Source: Actinomycetes bacterium (GTDB taxonomy: Bacteria; Actinomycetota; Actinomycetes; Actinomycetales; Cellulomonadaceae). Taken from it: a stretch of 45,017 nt of DNA. Shown here piece by piece: positions 26,238 through 34,836 of this stretch (within the stretch, counting starts at the first letter, position 1; each line of letters opens with the position of its first letter). The notes beneath the pieces are model-generated. The model made no database searches, was not told the DNA's origin, and worked only from the letters and a program-made list of their open reading frames with translations. The position numbers and the translations under genes were made by a program. The stretch spans positions 1 to 45,017 of the forward strand of contig JAFAEH010000106.1 of assembly GCA_023424135.1 (NCBI GenBank), read 5' to 3'.

Positions 26238-29200
26238 TCAGTTGCGGGTGGTGCCGAAGACGGACGGGTAGCGACCGACGACGGCCTCCCAGGCGTCGTC
26301 GTGCCGGACGCGGATGACCATCCAGCCGAGGTCTTCCAGGCGTTCCTGGGCGTCGAGGTCGCGTGCCTGCTGGGCCTCGCCGTCATGCACCGGTCCGTCG
26401 ACGAACACGGCGACGGGCCCGGTCGGCAGGTCGAAGACGAGGTCGGGACGGGCCTCGGCCTCCGTGACGTCGACCTGGGCACGGTCGGGCAGGCGGTAGG
26501 AGTGCTCGTCGAGCCACGTCACGAACGTCCGCTCCAACCCCGAGTCGGCGAGCTCCGACAGCGAGTCGCGCTGGTCGGCACGAGACCGGCCGCCCGCGCC
26601 GGTACGCACCTCGGCCCCCGCGAGCTCCAGCAGCAGGTCGCGCACGAGATGACGGTCGATGAACGCGTGCTCGTGCTGGTTGCCGTAGGCCAGCAGGCAC
26701 TCGTAGCAGGCGAGCTCGCAGCGCTCGGCGCCCGGGCCGGCGTCGGGCGCGTGCCCCAGGTCCGCGCCCGTCTCCGGGTCGAAGTGCGCGATCTGAAGCG
26801 CCTTGCGCGCCACACTCGCCAGCGCCGTCTGCTCGCTGACCAACCGTCGCAGAGCGCCCGCGCCGCCCTCGGCGGCCTCCGTGAACAGCATCCGGCCGCG
26901 GTGGTCGAGGTCGGGCAGCTGCTGCGACTCGAGCTCGGAGTCCTCCAGCTGGAAGACGGCTTCGGCGCCGCGTTCGAGGGCGTAGCGCAGGGTCGTGGCC
27001 GCGGCATCGTCGAGCGGCCGCGCGAGCCGCAGCAGCAGGATGTTGCGCCGGTCCTCGACGTACGGGATGACCTTCAGGACCGTCTTGGCGTCCTCCAGCG
27101 AGAGCAGCGCGTCCGCGTCCACCGTCGCGTCGGCGGCGTCCTTCTTCTGTGCCCACCGCCCCGTCGCACCGTCGAGGAAGAAGCCACGGTCGTTCGGGTC
27201 CTTGCGTCGCCGCCGCCCGACGTTCGCCACGCGGATCGTCGCGCTGTCACCGTACGTGAGCAGCGCGACCGGCTGACCGTCGGCGACTGCCTCGGCGTCG
27301 ACCCGCCCGGGCCGGTCGCCGTGGTCGTGGAACCGGTAGGAGACCTCGAGCTCGAAGCCGGCGCGGCGGCGCTCCTCCTCGTCGCTGCTGATGCGCTCGC
27401 GGCGACGCGTGAAGACGGTCTGGAGGCGCAACAGGTTGTACGTCTTCAGGCCGAGCTGTACCCCGCACGAGTCGCACACGTCGGCACCCTGGGAGATCGG
27501 GTGGTGGTAGCCGCACGCCTCGCAGCGGCGTGCCTCCTCGGTGTCCGGCTGACCGGCCTGCTCCGCCGAGCGTGGGAGCTGCACGCGCTCGACCTCGTAG
27601 CGGGCGCCCTCGTGGTAGATGAGCGAGCCGGGGCCGAACTCGCTGATCGCCAGGAACCGGGGACGCTGCAGGTAGTCGCCGTCGCGCTTCCCGCGACCGC
27701 CGGGGATGTACGCGGCCAGCGGGAGACGCGGGAAGGAGTACCCGGGCAGGAAGCCCTCGGAGGCGAAGTAGCGGTAGGAGTAGAAGTCCGTCTGGCCGTG
27801 CTCGGAGTCCTCATTGCGCAGCAGCGCGAGCTGGTTCTTCGACTCCCACGCCCGGCGTGAGGCGGCGTCCTTCTCGAACCGTGGGGCCCGCGGGTCCACG
27901 GCCAGCTTCGACTGAGCGTGGTACTCCGCCAGCGCGGTCCGGTACAGCAGGCGCCAGCGCTCCAGGGCGGCATCGAACGCCGTCGGTGCGCCGCGCACCT
28001 GGTCTGCGACCCAGCCGTCGTACCACCACAGAACCTGGTCGGCATCGTCCCAGGCCTTGCGCAGCTCGTCGATCACGGCGTCGGCTCGCACGGCCGCCCG
28101 GCGCTGGACGTCGGGCTCGGTCAGCGCGCGCCACACCTGCGGGATCACGTCGAGCGTCGGCTGCTCGCCCGACGCGTCGACGATGTCGGTGATGCGCGAC
28201 TTCAGCGACTGGCCGGTCTCCGCGAGCCAGACCGCGTGTACGTGCGAGCGGACCAGGTCCTCGTTCGCGAGGTCGAGACGGGGCGCCGCGACCGACCCCG
28301 CGACCATGTCGCGCGAGTTGCGGAAGTAGTAGGTGTCGTGCGCGTTGCCGGTTGCGCAGTACGTCACGACGAGCGCGGGCTGCCCGCTACGGCCCGCGCG
28401 GCCGGAGCGCTGCGCGTAGTTGGCCGGGGTGGGCGGCACGTTGCGCAGGCCGACGGCGTTCAGGCTCGCGATGTCGACGCCCAGCTCCATCGTCGGCGAG
28501 CAGAACAGCAGCGGCAGCGTGCCGTCGCGGAAGTCGTGCTCGCGCTCCTCACGCTGTGGACCGGGCACCTGGGCGGTGTGCTCCAGCGCGTGCAGACCGC
28601 GCAATCCCGCGGCGACCTCCTGGTAGAGGTCGACGAAGAACGGGTTGACGCGGATCACGGCCTCGCTGTCGGTGCTCTTGCGCAGCGGGTCCTCGGCGCC
28701 CTTCGTCCCGTCACCGGCGCGCCAGCGGATCGCCGACGCCTTGAGTCGGTAGCCCGGGACGCCCTCGACCTCGTCGGCCTCCGTGAGCAGGCCACCCTCG
28801 TCGCACAGGACACGAAACATGTCCCGGATCACGAGCTCCGCGTCGTCGGTGCTCAGGTCCCGGCCGAGCGCGGCATCCCGGCGCAGGTAGCGGCCGAACG
28901 CCGACCGGCCGGAGACGAACAGGTCGTCCCGGCCCTTCCGCTTCGTCGTGCCCCGTGGGTAGACGACGCCCGCCGCGACGACCCTCTCGTCCTCCGGCAG
29001 CGCCCACTGGCCGGTCAGATGCTGACGCGAGTCGCGCTGGATCTGCTCGAAGCCGAGGGGCGTCAGGCAGTCGACGTCGACCGCGAGCACGCGACGCATC
29101 TCGTGCAGCAGGATCGCGCACAGCTCCTCGCGCAGCTGGGCCGGCGCGTCGCGCAGTCTCGGGTGGGCGCCGGCCCAGATCTCGTCGGTGGCGGCTATCT

Positions 29201-31445
29201 CCGGCAGGTCGACGTAGGCGACCTTGAGCAGCCCGGTCTGCTCGAGGTTGGGCATCGTGATGCGCCAGCCGCGCTGCAGGTCGGCGTAGATGCGGTACTC
29301 GATCACGGCGCGCAGGGCGCGCTGCGCCGACTCCTTGGCGGAGAACCGCGCGTCGGGGTTCGCCGCGAAGTCCGGCATCTGCAGGTTCAGCGCATCGGTG
29401 ACGCGCTGGGACACCACCTCGTGCGTCAGACCGTCGGGCTCGTCCGCGAGCGCGCGGTAGAGCGCGCCGCGCAGCTGCGAGATCTGGACGAAGTCGTTGA
29501 AGTGGCCGGCCTGGAGCGACGCGTCCTGGCGGTTGTCCACGAACGTGAGCAGCTTGCGGGCATCGGCCGGCAGGTCGCCCGGGCTGAGCTGCTTGAGCGA
29601 GCGCACCACGCTCGCGGCGACGACAGTGACCGCCGACGAACGACCTTCGCGGTCGAGCGTGGCGAGCTTGGCGTAGTCGTTGCCGCGGACCTGCTCGTAC
29701 GAGACGCGGCACCGCATGCAGAAGGCAAACGGCGTCGAGACGAACCATGCGCGCAGCCCTGCACCCGGGGCGGTGGTGGACCCGTCGGGCGCGATCCAGA
29801 CCTCGGTCGGCAGGTACTTCTGCTTGGTGTCCAGCACGACGGTCGCCCCGGACGGGTCGGTCGTGAGCCAGTGGTCGGGGAGCCGGTTCTCGAGCACGGG
29901 GTCTGCGGGCCAGGGCAGATCGCTGGACACGTAGAGGTAGCCCGTGACGGCGTCGCCCCCGGATGCGTCCGCGTCCTGGCGAGGCACGAAGGCCTCGCGT
30001 CCACCTGCCGTCTTGGCGACGACCAGATACTCCTGTCCGCACTCACGGCAGAAGCCGAGCGGGAGCAGTGCCTTGCTCGCGTCGCCCGGCACGCGGAGCT
30101 GGTAGGTGCTCGTGATGTAGCGCTCGTCCTCTGGCTCGAGCGAGACGTAGACGGTGTCGCCCTTCGAGAGGAACTGATGCAGCCGGAACGCGAAGAGCGG
30201 TCGGTTGGTCGACGGGTGCCGCACGCTCGAGCCGACGAGCAGCACCGACCGGATCGACGCGGCGGCGGTCGCCTGGTCGACCCCCGTGCGCGCAGCCAGT
30301 TCGACTGCGGCAGCGGTGACGGTCGTCGGCTTGCGACGGATAAGCCGCCCAGTCTCGGCCTCGCTGTCGAGGCCGAAGGTCGTCTCGACCCATCGAGCGA
30401 GCGGCTGGCGCGCGAGCTCGGTGTAGCTCAGCTCGGCGAACCTGGCGACGTCCCGTACCGACCCAGACAGCTCGGCATCGGTCGTCGGGTCATGCGCCGT
30501 CGCCCTGGTCAGCGACTCGCCGATGACGCGATCCGGCGTGACCTGCGAGCCGAAGAGCCGTGTGGCGACGTCGGCGACCGTCGACTTCTGCTCGGCGACC
30601 GACCCGCCCGACGCCATGGTCGCCGAGGTGCCGATGACCTGGAGGTTGTCCGAGGCGCACGCGTCCCGCAGCCGTCGGACCAGGAGCGCGACGTCGGCGC
30701 CCTGGCGGCCGCGGTACGTGTGGAGCTCGTCCAGCACGAGGAATCGCAGGCCCCTGGCGGCGCGGATCAGGTGCATGCGCTCGTCGGGCCGGGTCAGCAC
30801 CAGCTCGAGCATCACGTAGTTCGTCAGCAGAATGTCGGGAGGGTTCGCCAGGATCTCCCGCCGCCGTTCGTCCGACTCCTGACCGGTGTACCGCGCGAAC
30901 GTCACCGGTTCCTGTCCGGCCGGGTAGCCGTAGCGTAGGAACTTCTCGAGCTCGAGCGTCTGGGAGTTCGCCAGCGCGTTCATCGGGTAGACGACGATCG
31001 CCTTGACGCCCGGCACGCGACCGCCGTCCGCCGCGTCGCGTTCGCGCAGGACCGCGTCGACGATGGGCACGATATAGGCCAGCGACTTGCCCGATCCCGT
31101 CCCCGTCGTCAGGGTGTACGACTTCCCGCTGCGGGCCGCCTCGATCGCCTCGCGCTGGTGGCGGTGCAGAGTGAGCGTCGCCGACCCAGGATCGTCCGCA
31201 TGCTTCTTGACGCGGAAGATGCGAGCGTTCTCGGGGTTCAGGACTCCCTCAGCGACGAGGTCGGCGACGGTTCCGCCGGTCTCGAAGCTCGGGTTCAGGC
31301 TGAGCCACGGGTCCGGCCACTGCGCTCCGCCGTCGAGAAGCTTGGTCACGTGCTCGGCGATGCGCCGGTCTCGGACCTCGACGGTTCCCGACGTGAAGCC
31401 CCGGTAGTCCGCGATCAGTCGGTCGCGAATCCGAAAGACGTCCAC
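26238..31445 (-). CDS. Giant DEAD-box/DUF1998 helicase with C-terminal VSR/DUF559-like nuclease domain
   Basis: A 1735-aa protein and first gene of the operon. The helicase N-lobe has TTGTGSGKS (near 113-121) and DELH (near 239-242). The C-lobe has SPTMELGVDIASLNAVG and YAQRSGRAGRSG near 1000-1030. A zinc ribbon (CEACGYHH...CDSCG) lies near 1305-1330, and the DUF1998/MZB cysteines CELACYECLLAYGNQ near 1575. This plan matches the MrfA/YprA, DruE and dpdJ-type helicases, or DISARM DrmA and DrmB joined in one chain. The last 100 residues (ARPDLVFDLPTG...AVFVDGPVHDG...RLEDLGWMVIRVRHDD) resemble VSR/DUF559 endonucleases. The GTG at 31445 with GAGGAG upstream is preferred to the longer frame from 31529. 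Confidence 0.85.
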   Translation of the reverse strand: MDVFRIRDRLIADYRGFTSGTVEVRDRRIAEHVTKLLDGGAQWPDPWLSLNPSFETGGTVADLVAEGVLNPENARIFRVKKHADDPGSATLTLHRHQREAIEAARSGKSYTLTTGTGSGKSLAYIVPIVDAVLRERDAADGGRVPGVKAIVVYPMNALANSQTLELEKFLRYGYPAGQEPVTFARYTGQESDERRREILANPPDILLTNYVMLELVLTRPDERMHLIRAARGLRFLVLDELHTYRGRQGADVALLVRRLRDACASDNLQVIGTSATMASGGSVAEQKSTVADVATRLFGSQVTPDRVIGESLTRATAHDPTTDAELSGSVRDVARFAELSYTELARQPLARWVETTFGLDSEAETGRLIRRKPTTVTAAAVELAARTGVDQATAAASIRSVLLVGSSVRHPSTNRPLFAFRLHQFLSKGDTVYVSLEPEDERYITSTYQLRVPGDASKALLPLGFCRECGQEYLVVAKTAGGREAFVPRQDADASGGDAVTGYLYVSSDLPWPADPVLENRLPDHWLTTDPSGATVVLDTKQKYLPTEVWIAPDGSTTAPGAGLRAWFVSTPFAFCMRCRVSYEQVRGNDYAKLATLDREGRSSAVTVVAASVVRSLKQLSPGDLPADARKLLTFVDNRQDASLQAGHFNDFVQISQLRGALYRALADEPDGLTHEVVSQRVTDALNLQMPDFAANPDARFSAKESAQRALRAVIEYRIYADLQRGWRITMPNLEQTGLLKVAYVDLPEIAATDEIWAGAHPRLRDAPAQLREELCAILLHEMRRVLAVDVDCLTPLGFEQIQRDSRQHLTGQWALPEDERVVAAGVVYPRGTTKRKGRDDLFVSGRSAFGRYLRRDAALGRDLSTDDAELVIRDMFRVLCDEGGLLTEADEVEGVPGYRLKASAIRWRAGDGTKGAEDPLRKSTDSEAVIRVNPFFVDLYQEVAAGLRGLHALEHTAQVPGPQREEREHDFRDGTLPLLFCSPTMELGVDIASLNAVGLRNVPPTPANYAQRSGRAGRSGQPALVVTYCATGNAHDTYYFRNSRDMVAGSVAAPRLDLANEDLVRSHVHAVWLAETGQSLKSRITDIVDASGEQPTLDVIPQVWRALTEPDVQRRAAVRADAVIDELRKAWDDADQVLWWYDGWVADQVRGAPTAFDAALERWRLLYRTALAEYHAQSKLAVDPRAPRFEKDAASRRAWESKNQLALLRNEDSEHGQTDFYSYRYFASEGFLPGYSFPRLPLAAYIPGGRGKRDGDYLQRPRFLAISEFGPGSLIYHEGARYEVERVQLPRSAEQAGQPDTEEARRCEACGYHHPISQGADVCDSCGVQLGLKTYNLLRLQTVFTRRRERISSDEEERRRAGFELEVSYRFHDHGDRPGRVDAEAVADGQPVALLTYGDSATIRVANVGRRRRKDPNDRGFFLDGATGRWAQKKDAADATVDADALLSLEDAKTVLKVIPYVEDRRNILLLRLARPLDDAAATTLRYALERGAEAVFQLEDSELESQQLPDLDHRGRMLFTEAAEGGAGALRRLVSEQTALASVARKALQIAHFDPETGADLGHAPDAGPGAERCELACYECLLAYGNQHEHAFIDRHLVRDLLLELAGAEVRTGAGGRSRADQRDSLSELADSGLERTFVTWLDEHSYRLPDRAQVDVTEAEARPDLVFDLPTGPVAVFVDGPVHDGEAQQARDLDAQERLEDLGWMVIRVRHDDAWEAVVGRYPSVFGTTRN

Positions 31446-31693
31446 GGCTCTGTGACTCCTCGTCGTCGGACTACGGCGAATCGAGTCTGCCACCGACTGC
31501 CGGTTCCGTGGGGCAACCGTGCACGCCACGGGCGGATTGCGGTGTCTTCCGCCGGATCCAGGAGGGCCCGATCGCGGCAGAATGCGGGCCCCCCGTCGGT
31601 CGTGCGCGGCCCACAGTCACAGTGCGAAGCGCGCGTGTCGCCCCACCACGTCGACGTGCCTGGGCGATAGCGTCGCCGCAGGAGGGGGCGACG
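31446..31693. promoter_or_regulatory. Divergent promoter region of the defence cassette
   Basis: 248 bases between the start of the six-gene operon (leftward) and the DUF6119 gene (rightward). Both must be driven from here. Ribosome sites are clear on each side (GAGGAG and GGAGGG), but I could not pick convincing -35/-10 pairs. Confidence 0.5.
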
Positions 31694-33292
31694 ATGGCGG
31701 CACGGCAGCGGCTCACCGTGTTCCTGTTGGAGGGCGTCGAGGAGTTCACTGACGCCCTCGATGACGAGCGCACGCCCGAGTTGGTCGCGCTCGAGCCGGG
31801 GACCGGACTCGACGGTGCCTTCTTCTGGGAGTCGCGCCCTCCGAGCCCACCCCCGTGGGTGGGTTACGTCCGACCAGCTCTGACGGAGCTTCCTCCGGCA
31901 TTGAGGACGTCGTCGGCATCCGGTCTGCTCGTACTGCGCGCCGCAGGAACGATCTTCGCGATCACGTTCGGGTACGGACGTGGCTTCCTGGATCAGTCGC
32001 GAATCGTCCGTCAGTTCGGCCTCAAGGTCGCACTCAACACGATCGATCCCGAACACTTGCGCAGCCTCGACACGAAGGCGTTCGAGAGCATGGTCGTGGC
32101 GAAGACCACCCAGGCGAGTCGCACGACGGACCTCAGCGCGTTCGGCGTCGACGTCGCGCGTGACATCCTGCGGGCTGCCACGGGCAGTCCAAGGGAGGAG
32201 CGTTTGGGCAGGACGATCGCTGGCGCGGACGCCGTTGTGCTGAACCTCCCCGGCACCGTCGCCGACCTGCCCACGATCTGTGGAGACCTGGTCGACGCGT
32301 ATCGGTCCGAGTCGTACAAGGAACGTTTCGCATGGGTCGACGACCTCTCGATCGTCCAGGACCGCGACCGGGTAGCGGAGCTCGACGAGCGCGTCGTCGA
32401 CGAACTCCGCACACGCGACACGACCGCGACGCATCTCGCGACGCCGGACCCTGTCAACTGGGACGAGATCGACAGCTTCGCGATCACCGGCACCCACCCG
32501 GCCGAGTACGAGGACCTCGATCTCGACCGCTACCTCGCCGACCTCGAGGACGGCGACCTCGCCGCCTTGACGCCAGCACTGCTGAGATCTCGCAAGGTCA
32601 AGGTGCGCTACACGCGGTCGTCGAACTGGGACGCGCGGTGGCCGCTCTACCACGCTCTCGTGAGCGAGCAGGAACTGGACGGCGCTCTCTACGTCCTGAT
32701 CGAAGGGCGGTGGTTCGAGGTCAGCAGGAGCCTCGCGGATCGCGTCGACCAGTTCGTCGGCCAGCTCGACTCCTCGCCGCTGACATTCCCTGCTTCGCTG
32801 CCCGGTGAGACGGAGCCGGAGTACAACCTGCGCGTCGCCGCTGTCGACCCTGAGCGACGGCTGTGCCTCGACGCGAAAATCCTTCGCCCTGGCGGGGCGA
32901 CCACCGGCATCGAGTTCTGCGACGTGCTCACGCGCGACGGCATCATGGTGCACGTCAAGCGGAAGTCCCGCTCATCGAGTCTGAGCCACCTCTTCGCTCA
33001 AGGCACCGTGGCGGCGACGACCCTGCTCACGGACGCGGAGTTCCGCGCGCGACTGCGTGCAGAGATCGTCCGTGGTGCCAGCGATTCCGCGGCTTGGGCG
33101 GGCCTCATCCCTGGGCCCGGCGAGCTTCCCGAACGGTCGGCGTTCACCGTCAGCTTCGTTGTCGTCGCAAGCTCGAGTCGTGTCGGCAACGGCTGGCTGC
33201 CGTTCTTCAGCAGGCTGAACCTCATGCAGCAAGGCCGCACGCTCGACAACCTCGGCATCCGCTACACGCTGGATCGCGTCGACGCCGCGTAG
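31694..33292 (+). CDS. TIGR04141/DUF6119 family protein, defence-associated
   Basis: A 532-aa soluble protein. The opening QRLTVFLLEGVEEFTDAL, the early FFWESRPPSPPPWVGYVRPAL, the LVLRAAGTIFAITFGYGRGFLD segment and the C-terminal KILRPGGATTGIEFCDVLTRDGIMVHVKRKSRSSSLSHLFAQG are the pattern of the sporadically distributed TIGR04141 (DUF6119) family. These are found in variable islands and near restriction genes; biochemical role unknown. The conserved D...H-V-K-R-K cluster near residues 410-430 could be a nuclease-like site, but that is speculation. The ATG at 31694 has GGAGGG at 7 bases and is the start of similarity. It is transcribed away from the helicase operon. Confidence 0.75.
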   Translation: MAARQRLTVFLLEGVEEFTDALDDERTPELVALEPGTGLDGAFFWESRPPSPPPWVGYVRPALTELPPALRTSSASGLLVLRAAGTIFAITFGYGRGFLDQSRIVRQFGLKVALNTIDPEHLRSLDTKAFESMVVAKTTQASRTTDLSAFGVDVARDILRAATGSPREERLGRTIAGADAVVLNLPGTVADLPTICGDLVDAYRSESYKERFAWVDDLSIVQDRDRVAELDERVVDELRTRDTTATHLATPDPVNWDEIDSFAITGTHPAEYEDLDLDRYLADLEDGDLAALTPALLRSRKVKVRYTRSSNWDARWPLYHALVSEQELDGALYVLIEGRWFEVSRSLADRVDQFVGQLDSSPLTFPASLPGETEPEYNLRVAAVDPERRLCLDAKILRPGGATTGIEFCDVLTRDGIMVHVKRKSRSSSLSHLFAQGTVAATTLLTDAEFRARLRAEIVRGASDSAAWAGLIPGPGELPERSAFTVSFVVVASSSRVGNGWLPFFSRLNLMQQGRTLDNLGIRYTLDRVDAA

Positions 33293-33307
33293 CGATCGAC
33301 GCGCCCA

Positions 33308-33754
33308 GTTCTCGCGTCGGTGCCCCCGACGCGCGACCCACGGGGCCCACCTCCGCTTCTTCGTGCTCTCCTTGAGTCGGTCGAGGTAGGCCGAGTCAGA
33401 ACCGACGTACAGATCGAAGGTCACCCGTGGCGACGAGTGCCCCGCGGCCTTCTGCACGTCCGCGACGTCGTTCTTCTTCCCCGCAAGCATCCAGGAGCAG
33501 AAGACGTGACGCAGGCTGTGCCAGGGCCAGACGAGTCGCTGCTTCCCACCGGAGAGGGGGACGCGGCTCCAGTCGAGACGGTCGTCGCACGCGCGATGCT
33601 CGTCGTCGAAGTTGCCCTTCCACCAGAAAGCCGCCTCGGGGCGTGGGGAGACGAGTGCGTCGCCCGAGTCGAGCTCCGACAGGCGTCGCATCAGCATCTT
33701 CCGGAGCGGATGCCCCGTCGGCGTGATGCTCGGGAAGGTCGTGTCCCGCGACAT
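33308..33754 (-). pseudogene. Tyrosine recombinase (integrase) C-terminal remnant
   Basis: About 150 residues of the catalytic C-terminal domain of an actinobacterial phage-type integrase survive: the TTFPSITPTGHPL lead-in, WPWHSLRHVFCSWML (H-x-x-R-H box), AGHSSPRVTFDLYVG with the nucleophilic tyrosine (codon 33407-33409) and a short tail. The DNA-binding N-terminus and the first catalytic arginine are missing. The frame has lost its own stop and runs into the antisense of the DUF6119 gene to 32972. The element that brought the island is therefore probably no longer mobile on its own. Confidence 0.8.
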
Positions 33755-33881
33755 CTGCCCCGCGCCGCGCAGCCTACCGAGCGACGTGCGCTGCGGATGC
33801 GGACCCGCCTGGCCGCTGCCACGATCTCGGCGGGCACCGGCGTGGGCCGGAGGGGTGGGGAGCCCGGGTCGAGGAGGTGCC

Positions 33882-34664
33882 ATGTCCACGGTCGCGACGA
33901 CGTCCGGTCAGCACGCCTGGGAGCTCGGTGCGCGCGCCGGGTACGCCGCGAGCGGGCTGGTGCACGTGCTCATCGGGGTGCTGGCCGCGCAGCTCGCGCT
34001 GGGCTCCTCGGAGGGCAGTGCCGACCAGTCGGGGGCGTTCGCGCAGATCGCGAGCACGCCGTTCGGCGCGCTCGTCCTGTGGGTGTCGGTGGTCGCGTTC
34101 GTGGCGCTCGGTGCGTGGCAGGCGGCCGCGGCGGTCAGCGGCGCCGCGGGGGAGACGTCCGACCGGGCCAAGGCGGGTGGCAAGGCCGTGATGTACCTGG
34201 CGCTGGCCGGGACGGCGTTCGCGTTCGCGCGTGGCGGAGGCTCGTCGAGCGGGGAGCAGACGTCGAGCACGACGGGGGAGCTGATGCAGGCGACCGGCGG
34301 GCGGCTGCTCGTCGGGGCCGTGGGGGTGGCGGTCGTCGCCGTGGGCGGCTACCACGTGTACAAGGGGCTGGCGAAGACGTTCCTGGACGACCTGCAGCGG
34401 CTGCCGGCGGGGACGACGGGTCGGGTGGCGCGCACGGCGGGGATCGTCGGGTACGCCGCCAAGGGGGTCGCGCTCGGTGTGGTGGGCGTCCTGTTCGTGG
34501 TCGCGGCCGCGACGGCCGACCCGCAGGAGGCGAGCGGGCTGGACGGTGCGCTGCACGCCCTGCGGGAGGCTCCGGCCGGCCCGGTGCTCCTCCTGCTGGT
34601 CGCCGCGGGTCTGGTGGCATTTGGGGGGTACTGTGCCGTGAGATCCCGGTTCGGCAGGCTGTGA
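33882..34664 (+). CDS. DUF1206 family membrane protein
   Basis: A 260-aa integral membrane protein built of three similar two-helix units (about residues 15-80, 100-165 and 185-255), each opening with a GYAA(S/K)G motif (ARAGYAASGLVHVLIG, IVGYAAKGVALGVVG). This is the DUF1206 layout found widely in actinobacteria; function unknown. The ATG at 33882 follows GAGGAGG at 5 bases. It is the first intact core gene right of the island. Confidence 0.85.
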   Translation: MSTVATTSGQHAWELGARAGYAASGLVHVLIGVLAAQLALGSSEGSADQSGAFAQIASTPFGALVLWVSVVAFVALGAWQAAAAVSGAAGETSDRAKAGGKAVMYLALAGTAFAFARGGGSSSGEQTSSTTGELMQATGGRLLVGAVGVAVVAVGGYHVYKGLAKTFLDDLQRLPAGTTGRVARTAGIVGYAAKGVALGVVGVLFVVAAATADPQEASGLDGALHALREAPAGPVLLLLVAAGLVAFGGYCAVRSRFGRL

Positions 34665-34705
34665 CTTTTCACCCGCTCCGGACAGATCTGGCACCGCGGC
34701 GCTTC

Positions 34706-34734
34706 TTGCACAGTTGTCCAGATTGGGGCATAGT
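34706..34734 (+). promoter_or_regulatory. SigA-type promoter of the riboswitch-bldC transcript
   Basis: TTGCAC (34706-34711) and CATAGT (34729-34734) with 17-base spacing. The predicted start, about 34741, falls exactly at the 5' edge of the riboswitch, which supports both calls. Confidence 0.65.
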
Positions 34735-34741
34735 CGAGTTT

Positions 34742-34818
34742 GTCAGCGACAACGGCAAACCCGCCGCAAGGTGGGGACGCAAAGCCACGGGGCCCACGGG
34801 GCCAGCCGAGCTACCGAA
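34742..34818 (+). promoter_or_regulatory. Cyclic-di-GMP-I (GEMM-I) riboswitch upstream of bldC
   Basis: The conserved core is directly readable: GGCAAACC (34754-34761), a stem closed by a GCAA tetraloop, GGGACGCAAAGCC (34773-34785), a second hairpin GGCCC-ACG-GGGCC (34791-34803) and the 3' segment AGCCGAGCTACCGA (34804-34817). These are the hallmarks of the GEMM-I aptamer, including the tetraloop and the GACGCAAAGCC strand. The aptamer ends about 7 bases before the AAGGAG ribosome site (34824-34829) of bldC, and no terminator lies between, so control of translation initiation is more likely than attenuation. Whether ligand switches expression on or off cannot be read from sequence. Confidence 0.9.
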
Positions 34819-34836
34819 CGACGAAGGAGTACCAGC

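Noticed and set aside
12680..31445. Assigning the operon to canonical DISARM, Druantia, BREX or Dpd
   Set aside because: Separate drmA/drmB/drmC are absent; no other Druantia genes accompany the DruE-like helicase; no PglZ, BrxC or BrxL is present; no DpdA or queuosine-type genes are present. Only parts match each.
12298..33881. An active prophage
   Set aside because: No capsid, terminase, portal, tail or lysis genes. The holin-like protein at 8058 is a common chromosomal membrane protein outside the island.
32972..33889. A 305-residue minus-strand integrase gene
   Set aside because: Only about residues 46-194 resemble a tyrosine recombinase. Beyond that the frame runs antisense through the DUF6119 gene and the N-terminus is missing, so I call it a remnant of about 450 bases.
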